A stretch of DNA of 64,000 nucleotides, taken from NCBI RefSeq assembly GCF_001591625.1, contig NZ_BCVG01000005.1, positions 1 to 64,000 on the forward strand, read 5' to 3'. The DNA is from Metabacillus fastidiosus NBRC 101226 (GTDB lineage Bacteria > Bacillota > Bacilli > Bacillales > Bacillaceae). Below, one piece after another: positions 46,640-55,381 of this stretch (its first letter is position 1; the number at the start of each line of letters is the position of its first letter). The notes under the pieces are model-generated. The model saw nothing but the letters and a program-made list of their open reading frames with translations. It ran no database searches and was not told the DNA's origin. Position numbers and translations under genes: made by a program.

Positions 46640-47335
46640 TTGATGCGAAAAAAACTCATCTTGTCTTTATTTCTTTTTTCCGTTTATATGATCGCTCCGG
46701 TTGGTACAAATTTTGTATCAGCGGAGCAAACGGATAAAAGTGTGTACGACATAATAAGTGAACAAAGTGAAAAAAAAGAAACAGAAAAGGGTAATGAAGT
46801 AAAGGAAGAAAACAAAGCAACAGATGAAAATAAGTCAACGAATAAATCACTGTCCATTACTTTTATGGATGTTTTTAAACTGATAATTGCATTAGCATTT
46901 GTCATCTTTCTTATTTATTTCCTATTAAAGTTTGTGACGAAAAGAAATCGTTTTTTTCAGCAGGCGAAATATGTTGAGAATATCGGCGGAACAAGCTTAG
47001 GGACAAATAAATCTATTCAATTGGTGAGATTAGGAGATAAAGTACTCATTCTCGGGGTAGGAGAATCTATAACATTAATAAAAGAGATTGATAATGAGGA
47101 AGAGAGCAAGAGAATTATCGAAGAATATGAGAGTAAATTTGAGCAAATGACAGAGCCGAAGGATTTACTTCAGAAACTATCCAATAAGCTGGTGAAAAGA
47201 AATATACCTATTCCTGAACAAAGGGGAAAGAAATCGTTTTCATCAACATTTAAAGAACAATTGACACAAATAAAAAACGAGCGAAGTGCAGAGATTGAGG
47301 ATGTAAAGGGAAAGGGTAAACGAAACGATGAATGA
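46640..47335 (+). CDS. fliO: FliO (FliZ), export gate assembly protein
   Basis: FliO helps assemble FliP in the export gate. The protein (about 230 residues) has an N-terminal signal-like segment (LILSLFLFSVYMIAPVG) ending near VSAEQ. A charged Glu/Lys linker follows, then a transmembrane helix (about 76-97, VFKLIIALAFVIFLIYFLLKF) and a cytoplasmic beta part with RLGDKVLILGVGESI. TTG 46640 is nine bases from AGGTGG; ATG 46643 is the alternative. It overlaps fliP by eight bases. Confidence 0.9.
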   Translation: MMRKKLILSLFLFSVYMIAPVGTNFVSAEQTDKSVYDIISEQSEKKETEKGNEVKEENKATDENKSTNKSLSITFMDVFKLIIALAFVIFLIYFLLKFVTKRNRFFQQAKYVENIGGTSLGTNKSIQLVRLGDKVLILGVGESITLIKEIDNEEESKRIIEEYESKFEQMTEPKDLLQKLSNKLVKRNIPIPEQRGKKSFSSTFKEQLTQIKNERSAEIEDVKGKGKRNDE

Positions 47336-47993
47336 ATTTATGGAATTTTTTAATGCGAGTGATCCGGGAAGTGTGAGTACATCCGTTAAACTGCTATTAT
47401 TATTAACGGTACTTTCTATTGCTCCTAGTATTTTAATTTTAATGACATGTTTTACACGAATCATTATCGTGCTTTCATTCGTTCGAACTTCTCTTGCTAC
47501 CCAGCAAATGCCTCCGAACCAAGTGTTAATCGGTATTTCTCTTTTCCTTACTTTCTTTATTATGGCTCCGACATTTCAGCAAGTAAATGAACAGGCATTA
47601 ACACCTTTATTTAATGAAGAAATTAATTTAGAAGAGGCGTATACGCGTGCAGCTCTTCCATTTAAAGAGTTTATGAGTAAACATACACGTGAAAAAGACC
47701 TTGCATTATTTTTAAACTATGCAAATCTTGAAAAGCCAAAAACAATTGAAGATATTCCACTAACGGCATTAGTACCAGCATATGCGATAAGTGAAATAAA
47801 GACAGCTTTCCAGATAGGATTTATGATCTTTATTCCTTTTCTAGTCATTGATATGGTCGTAGCAAGTGTCCTGATGTCGATGGGGATGATGATGCTTCCG
47901 CCGGTTATGATTTCCTTACCGTTTAAAATTTTATTATTTGTTCTTGTAGACGGTTGGTATTTAGTCATTAAATCATTATTACAAAGCTTTTAG
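47328..47993 (+). CDS. fliP: FliP, export gate protein
   Basis: FliP forms the core channel with FliQ and FliR. The 221-residue protein has the LMTCFTRIIIVLSFVRTSLATQQMPPNQVLIG signature. Several transmembrane helices follow, ending VLMSMGMMMLPPVMISLPFKILLFVLVDGW. The spacing and C-terminus match the family. It begins inside the fliO end. Confidence 0.97.
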   Translation: MNEFMEFFNASDPGSVSTSVKLLLLLTVLSIAPSILILMTCFTRIIIVLSFVRTSLATQQMPPNQVLIGISLFLTFFIMAPTFQQVNEQALTPLFNEEINLEEAYTRAALPFKEFMSKHTREKDLALFLNYANLEKPKTIEDIPLTALVPAYAISEIKTAFQIGFMIFIPFLVIDMVVASVLMSMGMMMLPPVMISLPFKILLFVLVDGWYLVIKSLLQSF

Positions 47994-48007
47994 AATGGGT
48001 GAAAAAA

Positions 48008-48277
48008 ATGAGTTCAGAGTTCATTATTTCTTTGGCAGAAAAAGCAGTTTATACCATATTAATCATTTGTGGGCCGTTATTATTACTAGCATTAGTCGTC
48101 GGTCTTGCGGTAAGTATTTTCCAGGCGACCACGCAAATTCAAGAGCAAACTTTAGCATTTGTTCCGAAAATAATCGCTGTTTTAGTCGGCTTAATCTTTT
48201 TCGGTCCATGGATGTTATCAACACTTCTATCCTATGCTAAAGATATTTTCGGAAATTTAGATCGTTTTATAGGATAA
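48008..48277 (+). CDS. fliQ: FliQ, export gate protein
   Basis: FliQ is a two-helix component of the flagellar export channel. The 89-residue protein starts MSSEFIISLAEKAV and has IFQATTQIQEQTLAFVPKI, the conserved FliQ region, between its two transmembrane helices. ATG 48008 agrees with homologues; a GTG at 47999 is the alternative. Confidence 0.96.
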   Translation: MSSEFIISLAEKAVYTILIICGPLLLLALVVGLAVSIFQATTQIQEQTLAFVPKIIAVLVGLIFFGPWMLSTLLSYAKDIFGNLDRFIG

Positions 48278-48279
48278 AG

Positions 48280-49053
48280 ATGGCTATATTTGAAAATTTC
48301 CCTGCCTTTTTGCTCATTTTTGTAAGAATCGCTTCTTTTTTCGTAACACTACCATTATTTTCTTATAGAACGATGCCAAATATATTGAAAATTGGACTTT
48401 CTTTTTTTCTCGCTTGGATTACTTTTTTTGCTATTAATGCACCCGTACTAGAAATTAACGGTCAATATTTTATGTTAATTATAAAAGAAGCATTAGTAGG
48501 ATTATTAGTAGGTTTCATTGCCTATGTCATTATGTCCGCTATTCAAATTGCCGGAGGATTTATCGATTTTCAAATGGGATTTGCGATGGCAAACGTCATT
48601 GATCCGCAAACAGGTGCACAATCACCGATAATGGGTCAATTTTTATATACATTTGCTCTATTGTTAATGCTTGGTTTAAATGCGCATCATCTATTAATTG
48701 ACGGTATTTATTACAGTTATCAATTCGTCCCGCTTGGCGAGCTTTCATTCGGACTTGGGCAAGAGAGTACGACTGAATTCGTCGTTAAAATTTTCAATGC
48801 GATGTTTATCGTTGCTTTTCAAATGGCTATTCCAGTTGTCGGCTCTTTATTTTTAGTCGATATTGCCCTTGGTATTGTTGCTAGAACTGTTCCACAGTTT
48901 AATATTTTCGTCGTCGGTTTACCGATTAAAATCGTCGTTAGTTTTATTATGTTGTTTCTCGTCATGGGAGCTTTGTTTGGAATTATGCAAAAAATAATTG
49001 AAATGATGATTCGGACGATGCGAAGTCTTTTAGAGTTGCTCGGGGGTATGTAA
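48280..49053 (+). CDS. fliR: FliR, export gate protein
   Basis: FliR completes the FliPQR channel. The 257-residue protein has about six transmembrane helices with IKEALVGLLVGFIAYVIMSAIQIAGGFIDFQMGFA as the conserved core. It begins two bases after fliQ. Confidence 0.96.
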   Translation: MAIFENFPAFLLIFVRIASFFVTLPLFSYRTMPNILKIGLSFFLAWITFFAINAPVLEINGQYFMLIIKEALVGLLVGFIAYVIMSAIQIAGGFIDFQMGFAMANVIDPQTGAQSPIMGQFLYTFALLLMLGLNAHHLLIDGIYYSYQFVPLGELSFGLGQESTTEFVVKIFNAMFIVAFQMAIPVVGSLFLVDIALGIVARTVPQFNIFVVGLPIKIVVSFIMLFLVMGALFGIMQKIIEMMIRTMRSLLELLGGM

Positions 49054-49056
49054 TAG

Positions 49057-50139
49057 ATGGACATGCTTACACTAGATTTGCAGTTTTTTGCAGGGGAAAA
49101 AACAGAGAAAGCGACACCGAGAAAAAGGCAGGAATCACGTAAAAAAGGACAAGTAGCAAAAAGTCAGGATGTGAATACCGCCGTTTCTTTACTAACTGTT
49201 TTTTTATCTTTTCTTTTTATTGGTACGTTCATGAGAGAGAGAATTATGAATTTACTTACTGGCATAATTCAGGACTTTATGCTGCTCGATTTGACCGTCA
49301 ATAGTGTTCAAAAGCTTTTTACGACATTGGCATATGAAACAGTGTTCATTTTAGCACCGATCATGGCTATTGCGCTTCTTGCTGGGATAATCGGGAATTA
49401 TTTACAGGTTGGTTTTCTTTTTGCACCAGAGGCAATTCAAATGAAGCTGGAAAAATTAAATCCGATTCAAGGATTTAAGCGGATTTTTTCCGTTCGTGCA
49501 TTAGTAGAATTTCTTAAATCAATGCTTAAAATTTCATTTATCGGATTAGTTGCTTTTGCCGTTTTATGGTTTGATATGGATAAAATTTTGCGTTTATCTC
49601 ATTTAACTGTCGAGCAGTCATTTGCATATATCGGCTCACTCGTATTGAAAATGGGTTTATTCGCGGCAGCGGCGCTTCTTTTCTTATCATTACTTGATTA
49701 TTTATATCAAAAGTATGATTTTGAAAAAAATATTCGAATGTCAAAGCAAGACATTAAAGATGAATATAAGAAAACAGAAGGTGACCCGCTTATAAAATCG
49801 AAAATTAAGCAAAAGCAGCGTGAAGTCGCAATGAGGCGTATGATGCAAGATGTGCCGACAGCAGATGTTGTCATAACGAATCCGACTCACTTTGCAATTG
49901 CTCTTAAATATGATGACGATAAAATGGATGCGCCAATCGTTGTTGCTAAAGGTGTGGACTTTGTTGCCCAAAAAATCAGAGAAGTTGCGAAAGCAAACGA
50001 TGTCATTATGGTAGAAAATCGTCCGCTTGCCCGGGCACTTTATGATCAGGTTGAAATCGGTCGTGTCGTTCCCGAAGAGTTTTTTAAAGCTGTCGCAGAA
50101 ATACTTGCTTACGTATACAGACTAAAGCACAAAGTGTAA
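49057..50139 (+). CDS. flhB: FlhB, export gate switch protein
   Basis: FlhB controls substrate specificity and autocleaves. The 360-residue protein has FAGEKTEKATPRKRQESRKKGQVAKSQD at the N-terminus, four transmembrane helices and a cytoplasmic domain with the cleavage motif NPTH (275-278). Its last 85 residues align with the stand-alone YlqH upstream. The start may be ATG 49057 or 49063. Confidence 0.97.
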   Translation: MDMLTLDLQFFAGEKTEKATPRKRQESRKKGQVAKSQDVNTAVSLLTVFLSFLFIGTFMRERIMNLLTGIIQDFMLLDLTVNSVQKLFTTLAYETVFILAPIMAIALLAGIIGNYLQVGFLFAPEAIQMKLEKLNPIQGFKRIFSVRALVEFLKSMLKISFIGLVAFAVLWFDMDKILRLSHLTVEQSFAYIGSLVLKMGLFAAAALLFLSLLDYLYQKYDFEKNIRMSKQDIKDEYKKTEGDPLIKSKIKQKQREVAMRRMMQDVPTADVVITNPTHFAIALKYDDDKMDAPIVVAKGVDFVAQKIREVAKANDVIMVENRPLARALYDQVEIGRVVPEEFFKAVAEILAYVYRLKHKV

Positions 50140-50151
50140 GGAGAGAAAAAA

Positions 50152-52188
50152 ATGTCGTTTAGGGATTTGTCTGTTTTAATAGCTGTTATTTTAATTATCG
50201 CTATGTTAATTATTCCTTTTCCAGGATGGATGCTTAGCGTTTTGATCATTATTAATATTTCTCTTTCCTTACTTGTTATTTTAACTTCAATGAATATGAA
50301 GGAACCGTTGGAATTCTCGATCTTTCCTTCTTTAATACTATTATTAACATTATTCAGATTAGCATTAAACGTATCGACAACGAGAGCAATTCTAGCAGAA
50401 GGTGATGCAGGAAGAGTAGTTGAAACATTCGGAACGTTCGTAACCGGTGGAAATGTGTTAGTTGGACTTGTTGTATTCCTTATTTTAATTGTTATTCAAT
50501 TCATCGTTATTACGAAAGGTTCTGAACGTGTGTCAGAAGTTGCGGCACGTTTTACATTAGATGCGATGCCTGGTAAGCAAATGAGTATTGATGCAGACTT
50601 AAATGCGGGAATGATTTCAGAAGAGCAAGCACGGGAAAGACGTGAGAAAGTTTCGAAAGAGGCGGATTTCTATGGTGCAATGGATGGTGCGAGTAAATTC
50701 GTAAAAGGTGATGCAATCGCCGGAATCATTATGGTGCTAATTAATATATTATTTGGAATCATAATAGGAGTGGTACAAAAAGGCCTAGGCTTTTCAGAAG
50801 CGGTCTCCCATTATACGACACTGACAGTCGGGGACGGAATCGTCAGCCAAATACCAGCGCTTTTAATTTCGACGGCTACTGGTATCGTTGTGACACGTGC
50901 GGCGTCAGATGGGAATCTTGGTCAGGATATTACATCTCAATTATTCGCTTTTCCAAAAATGTTATACGTTGCAGCAGGGACTATTTTTCTTTTAGGTCTT
51001 TTTACACCGATCGGTCTGCTGCTTACATTACCGATAGCAGCTTTACTTGCATTTGGCGGATATATGATTTCAAGAACACAGCAAAAGCAGGATGAACTGG
51101 AGGAAGTTCTTGAGGAAGAGATAGAAATGGATGAAATGAAAAGTCCTGAAAATGTTGTTGGCTTATTAAATATTGATCCGATCGAATTTGAATTCGGATA
51201 CGGGCTTATTCCATTAGCTGACACGAACCAGGGTGGAGATTTACTTGACCGGATCGTGATGATCAGAAGGCAGCTTGCAATTGAGCTCGGTTTGGTTATT
51301 CCTGTTGTAAGGATTCGAGATAATATTCAGCTGCAGCCGAATGAATACCGTCTTAAAGTAAAGGGAAATGAAATGGCGAGTGGAGAAATTCTTCTTGATC
51401 ATTATTTAGTAATGGCACCGGGTATTGAAGAAGAGGATTCCATTGAGGGTATTAATACAATTGAACCATCTTTCGGCCTCCCTGCAAAATGGATTACAGA
51501 AGATAAGAAAGATCAGGCGGAAATGTTCGGCTATACGGTTGTTGACCCGCCGAGTGTTGTTTCTACCCATATTACAGAAGTGATTAAGCAGTATGCACAT
51601 GAATTATTAGGCAGACAGGAAACGAAACAATTGATTGATCATTTAAGAGATTCGTATCCAATTCTTGTTGAAGAAGTAACACCGACACCGCTCTCTATTG
51701 GTGATATACAAAAGGTTTTAGCAAAATTATTAAAAGAAAAAGTGTCAATACGAAACTTGCCTGTTGTGTTTGAAACATTAGCTGATTTCGGAAAAATGAC
51801 GACAGATCCTGAAGTGCTTACTGAATATGTAAGACAAGCATTAGCAAAGCAGATTACGAGTCAGTTTGCTGAGCCAGGAGAAACATTGAAAGTAGTAACC
51901 ATGTCTGGAAAAGTCGAAAAAGCAGTAGCTGAAGGTGTTCAGCAAACAGAGCATGGTAATTATCTCTCCCTTGACCCTGATATGTCACAAATGATTATCG
52001 AAGCGGTCGCAAATGAAGTGGAACAGCTTTCATTACAAGGGCAGGCACCGATTTTACTATGTTCACCGGCAATTAGAATGTATGTACGTCAATTAACAGA
52101 ACGGTATTTCCCACAGCTTCCGGTATTAAGCTATAACGAGCTGGAAGCAAATGTAGAAGTTCAAAGTGTTGGGGTGGTGAATGTCTAA
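50152..52188 (+). CDS. flhA: FlhA, export gate protein
   Basis: FlhA is the proton-driven exporter ring and binds chaperones. The 678-residue protein has eight transmembrane helices in the N-terminal half with the FHIPEP signature (LTLFRLALNVSTTRAIL) and GDGIVSQIPALLISTATGIVVTR. The C-terminal half is a large cytoplasmic domain. The stop TAATG overlaps flhF by one base. Confidence 0.97.
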   Translation: MSFRDLSVLIAVILIIAMLIIPFPGWMLSVLIIINISLSLLVILTSMNMKEPLEFSIFPSLILLLTLFRLALNVSTTRAILAEGDAGRVVETFGTFVTGGNVLVGLVVFLILIVIQFIVITKGSERVSEVAARFTLDAMPGKQMSIDADLNAGMISEEQARERREKVSKEADFYGAMDGASKFVKGDAIAGIIMVLINILFGIIIGVVQKGLGFSEAVSHYTTLTVGDGIVSQIPALLISTATGIVVTRAASDGNLGQDITSQLFAFPKMLYVAAGTIFLLGLFTPIGLLLTLPIAALLAFGGYMISRTQQKQDELEEVLEEEIEMDEMKSPENVVGLLNIDPIEFEFGYGLIPLADTNQGGDLLDRIVMIRRQLAIELGLVIPVVRIRDNIQLQPNEYRLKVKGNEMASGEILLDHYLVMAPGIEEEDSIEGINTIEPSFGLPAKWITEDKKDQAEMFGYTVVDPPSVVSTHITEVIKQYAHELLGRQETKQLIDHLRDSYPILVEEVTPTPLSIGDIQKVLAKLLKEKVSIRNLPVVFETLADFGKMTTDPEVLTEYVRQALAKQITSQFAEPGETLKVVTMSGKVEKAVAEGVQQTEHGNYLSLDPDMSQMIIEAVANEVEQLSLQGQAPILLCSPAIRMYVRQLTERYFPQLPVLSYNELEANVEVQSVGVVNV

Positions 52189-53312
52189 TGAGAATGAAAA
52201 AATATATTGCACCTACTATGCAAGATGCGATGAAAAGAATTCGGTCAGAACTTGGAAATGAAGCGGTTATTTTAAATTCGAAAGTGATTCACACCGGCGG
52301 CTTTCTCGGTCTTTTTATGAAAAAAAAGATCGAAGTTATTGCCGCGCTTGATCCTGATGTACCAGCACCTTCATCAAAGAAAAAAGAGCCTTCCAAAGTG
52401 CAGGTTGAAAAGAAACAAAAAGAACAGCCGGTTAAACCGAAAGAAATCGATCAGAATGTTGCAAAGGAACTACAGGAATTAAAAGGGATGGTTCAATCGA
52501 TATCATCGGCAGAGCAGAGCAAATTTTATCCGGAAGGATTACAAAAGATAAATGAATTATTCATTCAAAAAGATATAAGCCAGTCCCTTCGCGGAGAGAT
52601 TTTATCTTCACTTCTCGTAAACTACTACGAGGCAGTACATAATCGTTCGGAAGAAGTGCTGCTTCAGAAGGCGAAGGATCTTCTTTTAGAAAAAATATCT
52701 CCGCTTGAGTTTGGTGGGATTACTTATGGGAAAAAATATATTAATGTAGTTGGTCCAACAGGTGTTGGAAAAACGACGACATTAGCAAAGCTTGCTGCTG
52801 AGTGCATGCTTCAAAAAGAGAAGACAGTCGCATTTATTACGACTGATACGTTCAGAATTGCAGCAATTGACCAGCTCAAAACATATGCGAAAATTTTAGA
52901 TGCACCGATTGAAGTATGTTATACAGTCGAGGATTTCAGGGCTGCTAAAGCAAATTTAGCAGCATATGATTATATTTTCATAGATACAGCGGGCAGGAAT
53001 TTCTTGAATTCTGAGTATGTTAATGATTTGAAGGAAATTGTTGATTTTAATCATGAAATAGAAACATATCTCGTATTGGCAGCAACAGCAAAACTGCCTG
53101 ATATGCTTAAAATTTTCGAACAGTTTTCAATTATTAATATTAATAAGCTTATCATTACAAAACTCGATGAAACGAGTTCTCTAGGCTCACTGCTCAGTTT
53201 AATGCTGGATACGAAAAAAGGGATCGCTTATACAACACACGGTCAGAACGTACCTGATGATATAAAGGCGGCATCCAAAGATCAACTATTAGATGAAATA
53301 TTGGAGCTATAA
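52188..53312 (+). CDS. flhF: FlhF, SRP-like GTPase for flagellar placement
   Basis: FlhF is the SRP GTPase that positions flagella. The 374-residue protein has an N-terminal basic region, a charged Lys/Glu linker (about 60-95), an N domain and a G domain with [10 protein letters not shown] (189-198), DTAGRN and TKLDETSSLGSLL. It pairs with FlhG downstream. Confidence 0.95.
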   Translation: MRMKKYIAPTMQDAMKRIRSELGNEAVILNSKVIHTGGFLGLFMKKKIEVIAALDPDVPAPSSKKKEPSKVQVEKKQKEQPVKPKEIDQNVAKELQELKGMVQSISSAEQSKFYPEGLQKINELFIQKDISQSLRGEILSSLLVNYYEAVHNRSEEVLLQKAKDLLLEKISPLEFGGITYGKKYINVVGPTGVGKTTTLAKLAAECMLQKEKTVAFITTDTFRIAAIDQLKTYAKILDAPIEVCYTVEDFRAAKANLAAYDYIFIDTAGRNFLNSEYVNDLKEIVDFNHEIETYLVLAATAKLPDMLKIFEQFSIININKLIITKLDETSSLGSLLSLMLDTKKGIAYTTHGQNVPDDIKAASKDQLLDEILEL

Positions 53313-53315
53313 ATA

Positions 53316-54197
53316 ATGGCACATGATCAAGCAGAACACCTCAGAAAAAAATTAAAGCAGCGCTACGAAAAGAAAAATGCCTATTCAATTGCTGTTATGA
53401 GCGGGAAAGGCGGAGTTGGAAAATCCAATTTTTCTTTAAACTTCGCTTTAGCTCTTAAACAGCAAAATCAAAGTGTTCTCCTATTTGATCTTGATATAGG
53501 TATGGGAAATATTGATATTTTAGTAGGCGGCGGTTCTAAATATACAATTGTTGATTTCTTTGAAAGAAATATCCCGCTTTATGAAATTATTTCGATTGGT
53601 CCAGAAGGACTCGCATATATTTCAGGTGGCACTGGTCTTTCTTCTCTTTTTCAACTTGATGAACAAAAGTTTAAGCTCTTTATCGACGAATTAGAGAAGG
53701 TTTTTTCAGAATATGATTTTGTTATTTTTGATATGGGAGCAGGGATAACAGAAGACAGTTTGAAATTTATTCTTTCTGTTGATGAAATCTTCGTTATCGT
53801 AACTCCTGAACCGACAGCAATTACAGATGCTTATGCAGCAATTAAATATATTTGTATTAATAATGAAACAATTCCTTTTTCTATTATAGTAAATCGAACG
53901 ACGGGTACGAAGATTACAAATTTAACATTCAGTCGATTATCGAATACAATTCGACAATTTTTAAAAAGAAATGCTCCATTACTCGGTGAGATTCCAGATG
54001 ATGCGATGATTACGAATGCTGTCTTAGAACAAGTGCCTTTTTTACTATATCAGCCTAAATCGCCGGGAAGTAAAGCAATAGTTAAACTAGCAAATCACTT
54101 TTTAAGAGATCGCTTAAAAATAAAATTAACTGCCACTCCATCAAGTACACAAGCATTCGTTAATAAATTTAAGAAGATTTTCATGAAAGGCAGGTAA
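53316..54197 (+). CDS. flhG: FlhG (YlxH), MinD-like ATPase
   Basis: FlhG limits or spaces flagella by stimulating FlhF GTPase. The 293-residue protein starts DQAEHLRKKL, the FlhF-activating DQAxxLR motif. It has the deviant Walker A KGGVGKS (31-37), the switch region DLDIGMGNIDIL and VIFDMGAG. It lies three bases after flhF. Confidence 0.95.
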   Translation: MAHDQAEHLRKKLKQRYEKKNAYSIAVMSGKGGVGKSNFSLNFALALKQQNQSVLLFDLDIGMGNIDILVGGGSKYTIVDFFERNIPLYEIISIGPEGLAYISGGTGLSSLFQLDEQKFKLFIDELEKVFSEYDFVIFDMGAGITEDSLKFILSVDEIFVIVTPEPTAITDAYAAIKYICINNETIPFSIIVNRTTGTKITNLTFSRLSNTIRQFLKRNAPLLGEIPDDAMITNAVLEQVPFLLYQPKSPGSKAIVKLANHFLRDRLKIKLTATPSSTQAFVNKFKKIFMKGR

Positions 54198-54202
54198 AGC
54201 GA

Positions 54203-55291
54203 ATGGATAAAATAACTGTGCTCGTTGTCGATGACTCAGCTTTTATGAGGAAGTTAATTTGTGACTTTCTTTCGGAAGAGGAAGAGTTTGAAGTTATAGG
54301 AACTGCTCGTAACGGTTTTGATGCAATAAAGAAAATTGAGCAATTTGACCCATCTGTCGTTACGATGGATGTTGAAATGCCTATAATGAACGGAATTGAA
54401 GCATTAAAAGAAATTATGCAGAGATTTCCTCGTCCTGTCATTATGTTATCAAGTACGACGAAAGAAGGGGCAGAGAATACGATCCATTCGCTGCAGCTTG
54501 GAGCGTTTGACTTTATTACAAAGCCATCAGGAGCGATCTCGCTTGACCTTTATAAAGTAAAGGAAGAAATAAAGAAAAAAGTAAGGGCAGCAAAGAGGGC
54601 TAATCTCGGAAATAATGAACAAATAAAAAAGACTATAAAAAAATTGTCAACTTATAGTAAAATAGATGTAGTACGTGAGAAAAGACCTATAGTACAGACC
54701 GGGGATACGAGTAAACAGAAGGCTTTTATATGTATTGGAACTTCAACTGGCGGACCTCGTGCCTTGCAGCAAGTAATACCAGATTTTCCGAGTGATTTAA
54801 ATGCACCGATTTTTATCGTCCAGCATATGCCGGCAGGATTTACAAAATCACTTGCAACAAGGCTTGATACACTGTCAAATATTCATGTGAAAGAGGCAGA
54901 GGATGGGGAAATCGTCAAAAACGGTGTCGCTTATATAGCACCGGGCGGTTTTCATTTAAAAGTAGTGAAAGTCGGTATGACACTTGCTATTAAACTTGAT
55001 CAATCTCCGTTAAGAAATGGGCATCGCCCGTCTGTTGATGTGATGTTCGAATCAGTAAGTGAACTGTCAGATTATAAAAAGATTGCTGTCGTTATGACTG
55101 GAATGGGATCTGATGGGGCAAAAGGACTGACTGAAATTAAAACTGCTGGAAATGTAAAGGTTATTGCCGAATCAGAAGAGACTTCCGTCGTATTTGGAAT
55201 GCCAAAAGCAGCCGTTCGAACGAATTTAGTTGATACAGTTGAAAATTTAGAAAATATTACAAAAACTGTGCTGAAATTTTTACAGAGATAA
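54203..55291 (+). CDS. cheB: CheB, methylesterase response regulator
   Basis: CheB demethylates and deamidates chemoreceptors. The 362-residue protein has a receiver domain (1-125; Asp10, Asp11, phospho-Asp56), a linker rich in basic residues and a C-terminal esterase with the GTSTGGPRAL nucleophile, HMPAGFT and MTGMGSDGAKGL. AAGGCAGG precedes the ATG. Confidence 0.96.
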   Translation: MDKITVLVVDDSAFMRKLICDFLSEEEEFEVIGTARNGFDAIKKIEQFDPSVVTMDVEMPIMNGIEALKEIMQRFPRPVIMLSSTTKEGAENTIHSLQLGAFDFITKPSGAISLDLYKVKEEIKKKVRAAKRANLGNNEQIKKTIKKLSTYSKIDVVREKRPIVQTGDTSKQKAFICIGTSTGGPRALQQVIPDFPSDLNAPIFIVQHMPAGFTKSLATRLDTLSNIHVKEAEDGEIVKNGVAYIAPGGFHLKVVKVGMTLAIKLDQSPLRNGHRPSVDVMFESVSELSDYKKIAVVMTGMGSDGAKGLTEIKTAGNVKVIAESEETSVVFGMPKAAVRTNLVDTVENLENITKTVLKFLQR

Positions 55292-55381
55292 TGAAGGACT
55301 TATTTTAGATGAAACAAAGTAATCAATAGACAATAACAGATGGTTACAGAGATTCATTTAGTTAATTTGGGGGGATACGGT

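Noticed and set aside
47995-48240. 81-residue ORF over fliQ
   Set aside because: It is a frame shadow of fliQ; the fliQ frame has full family similarity.
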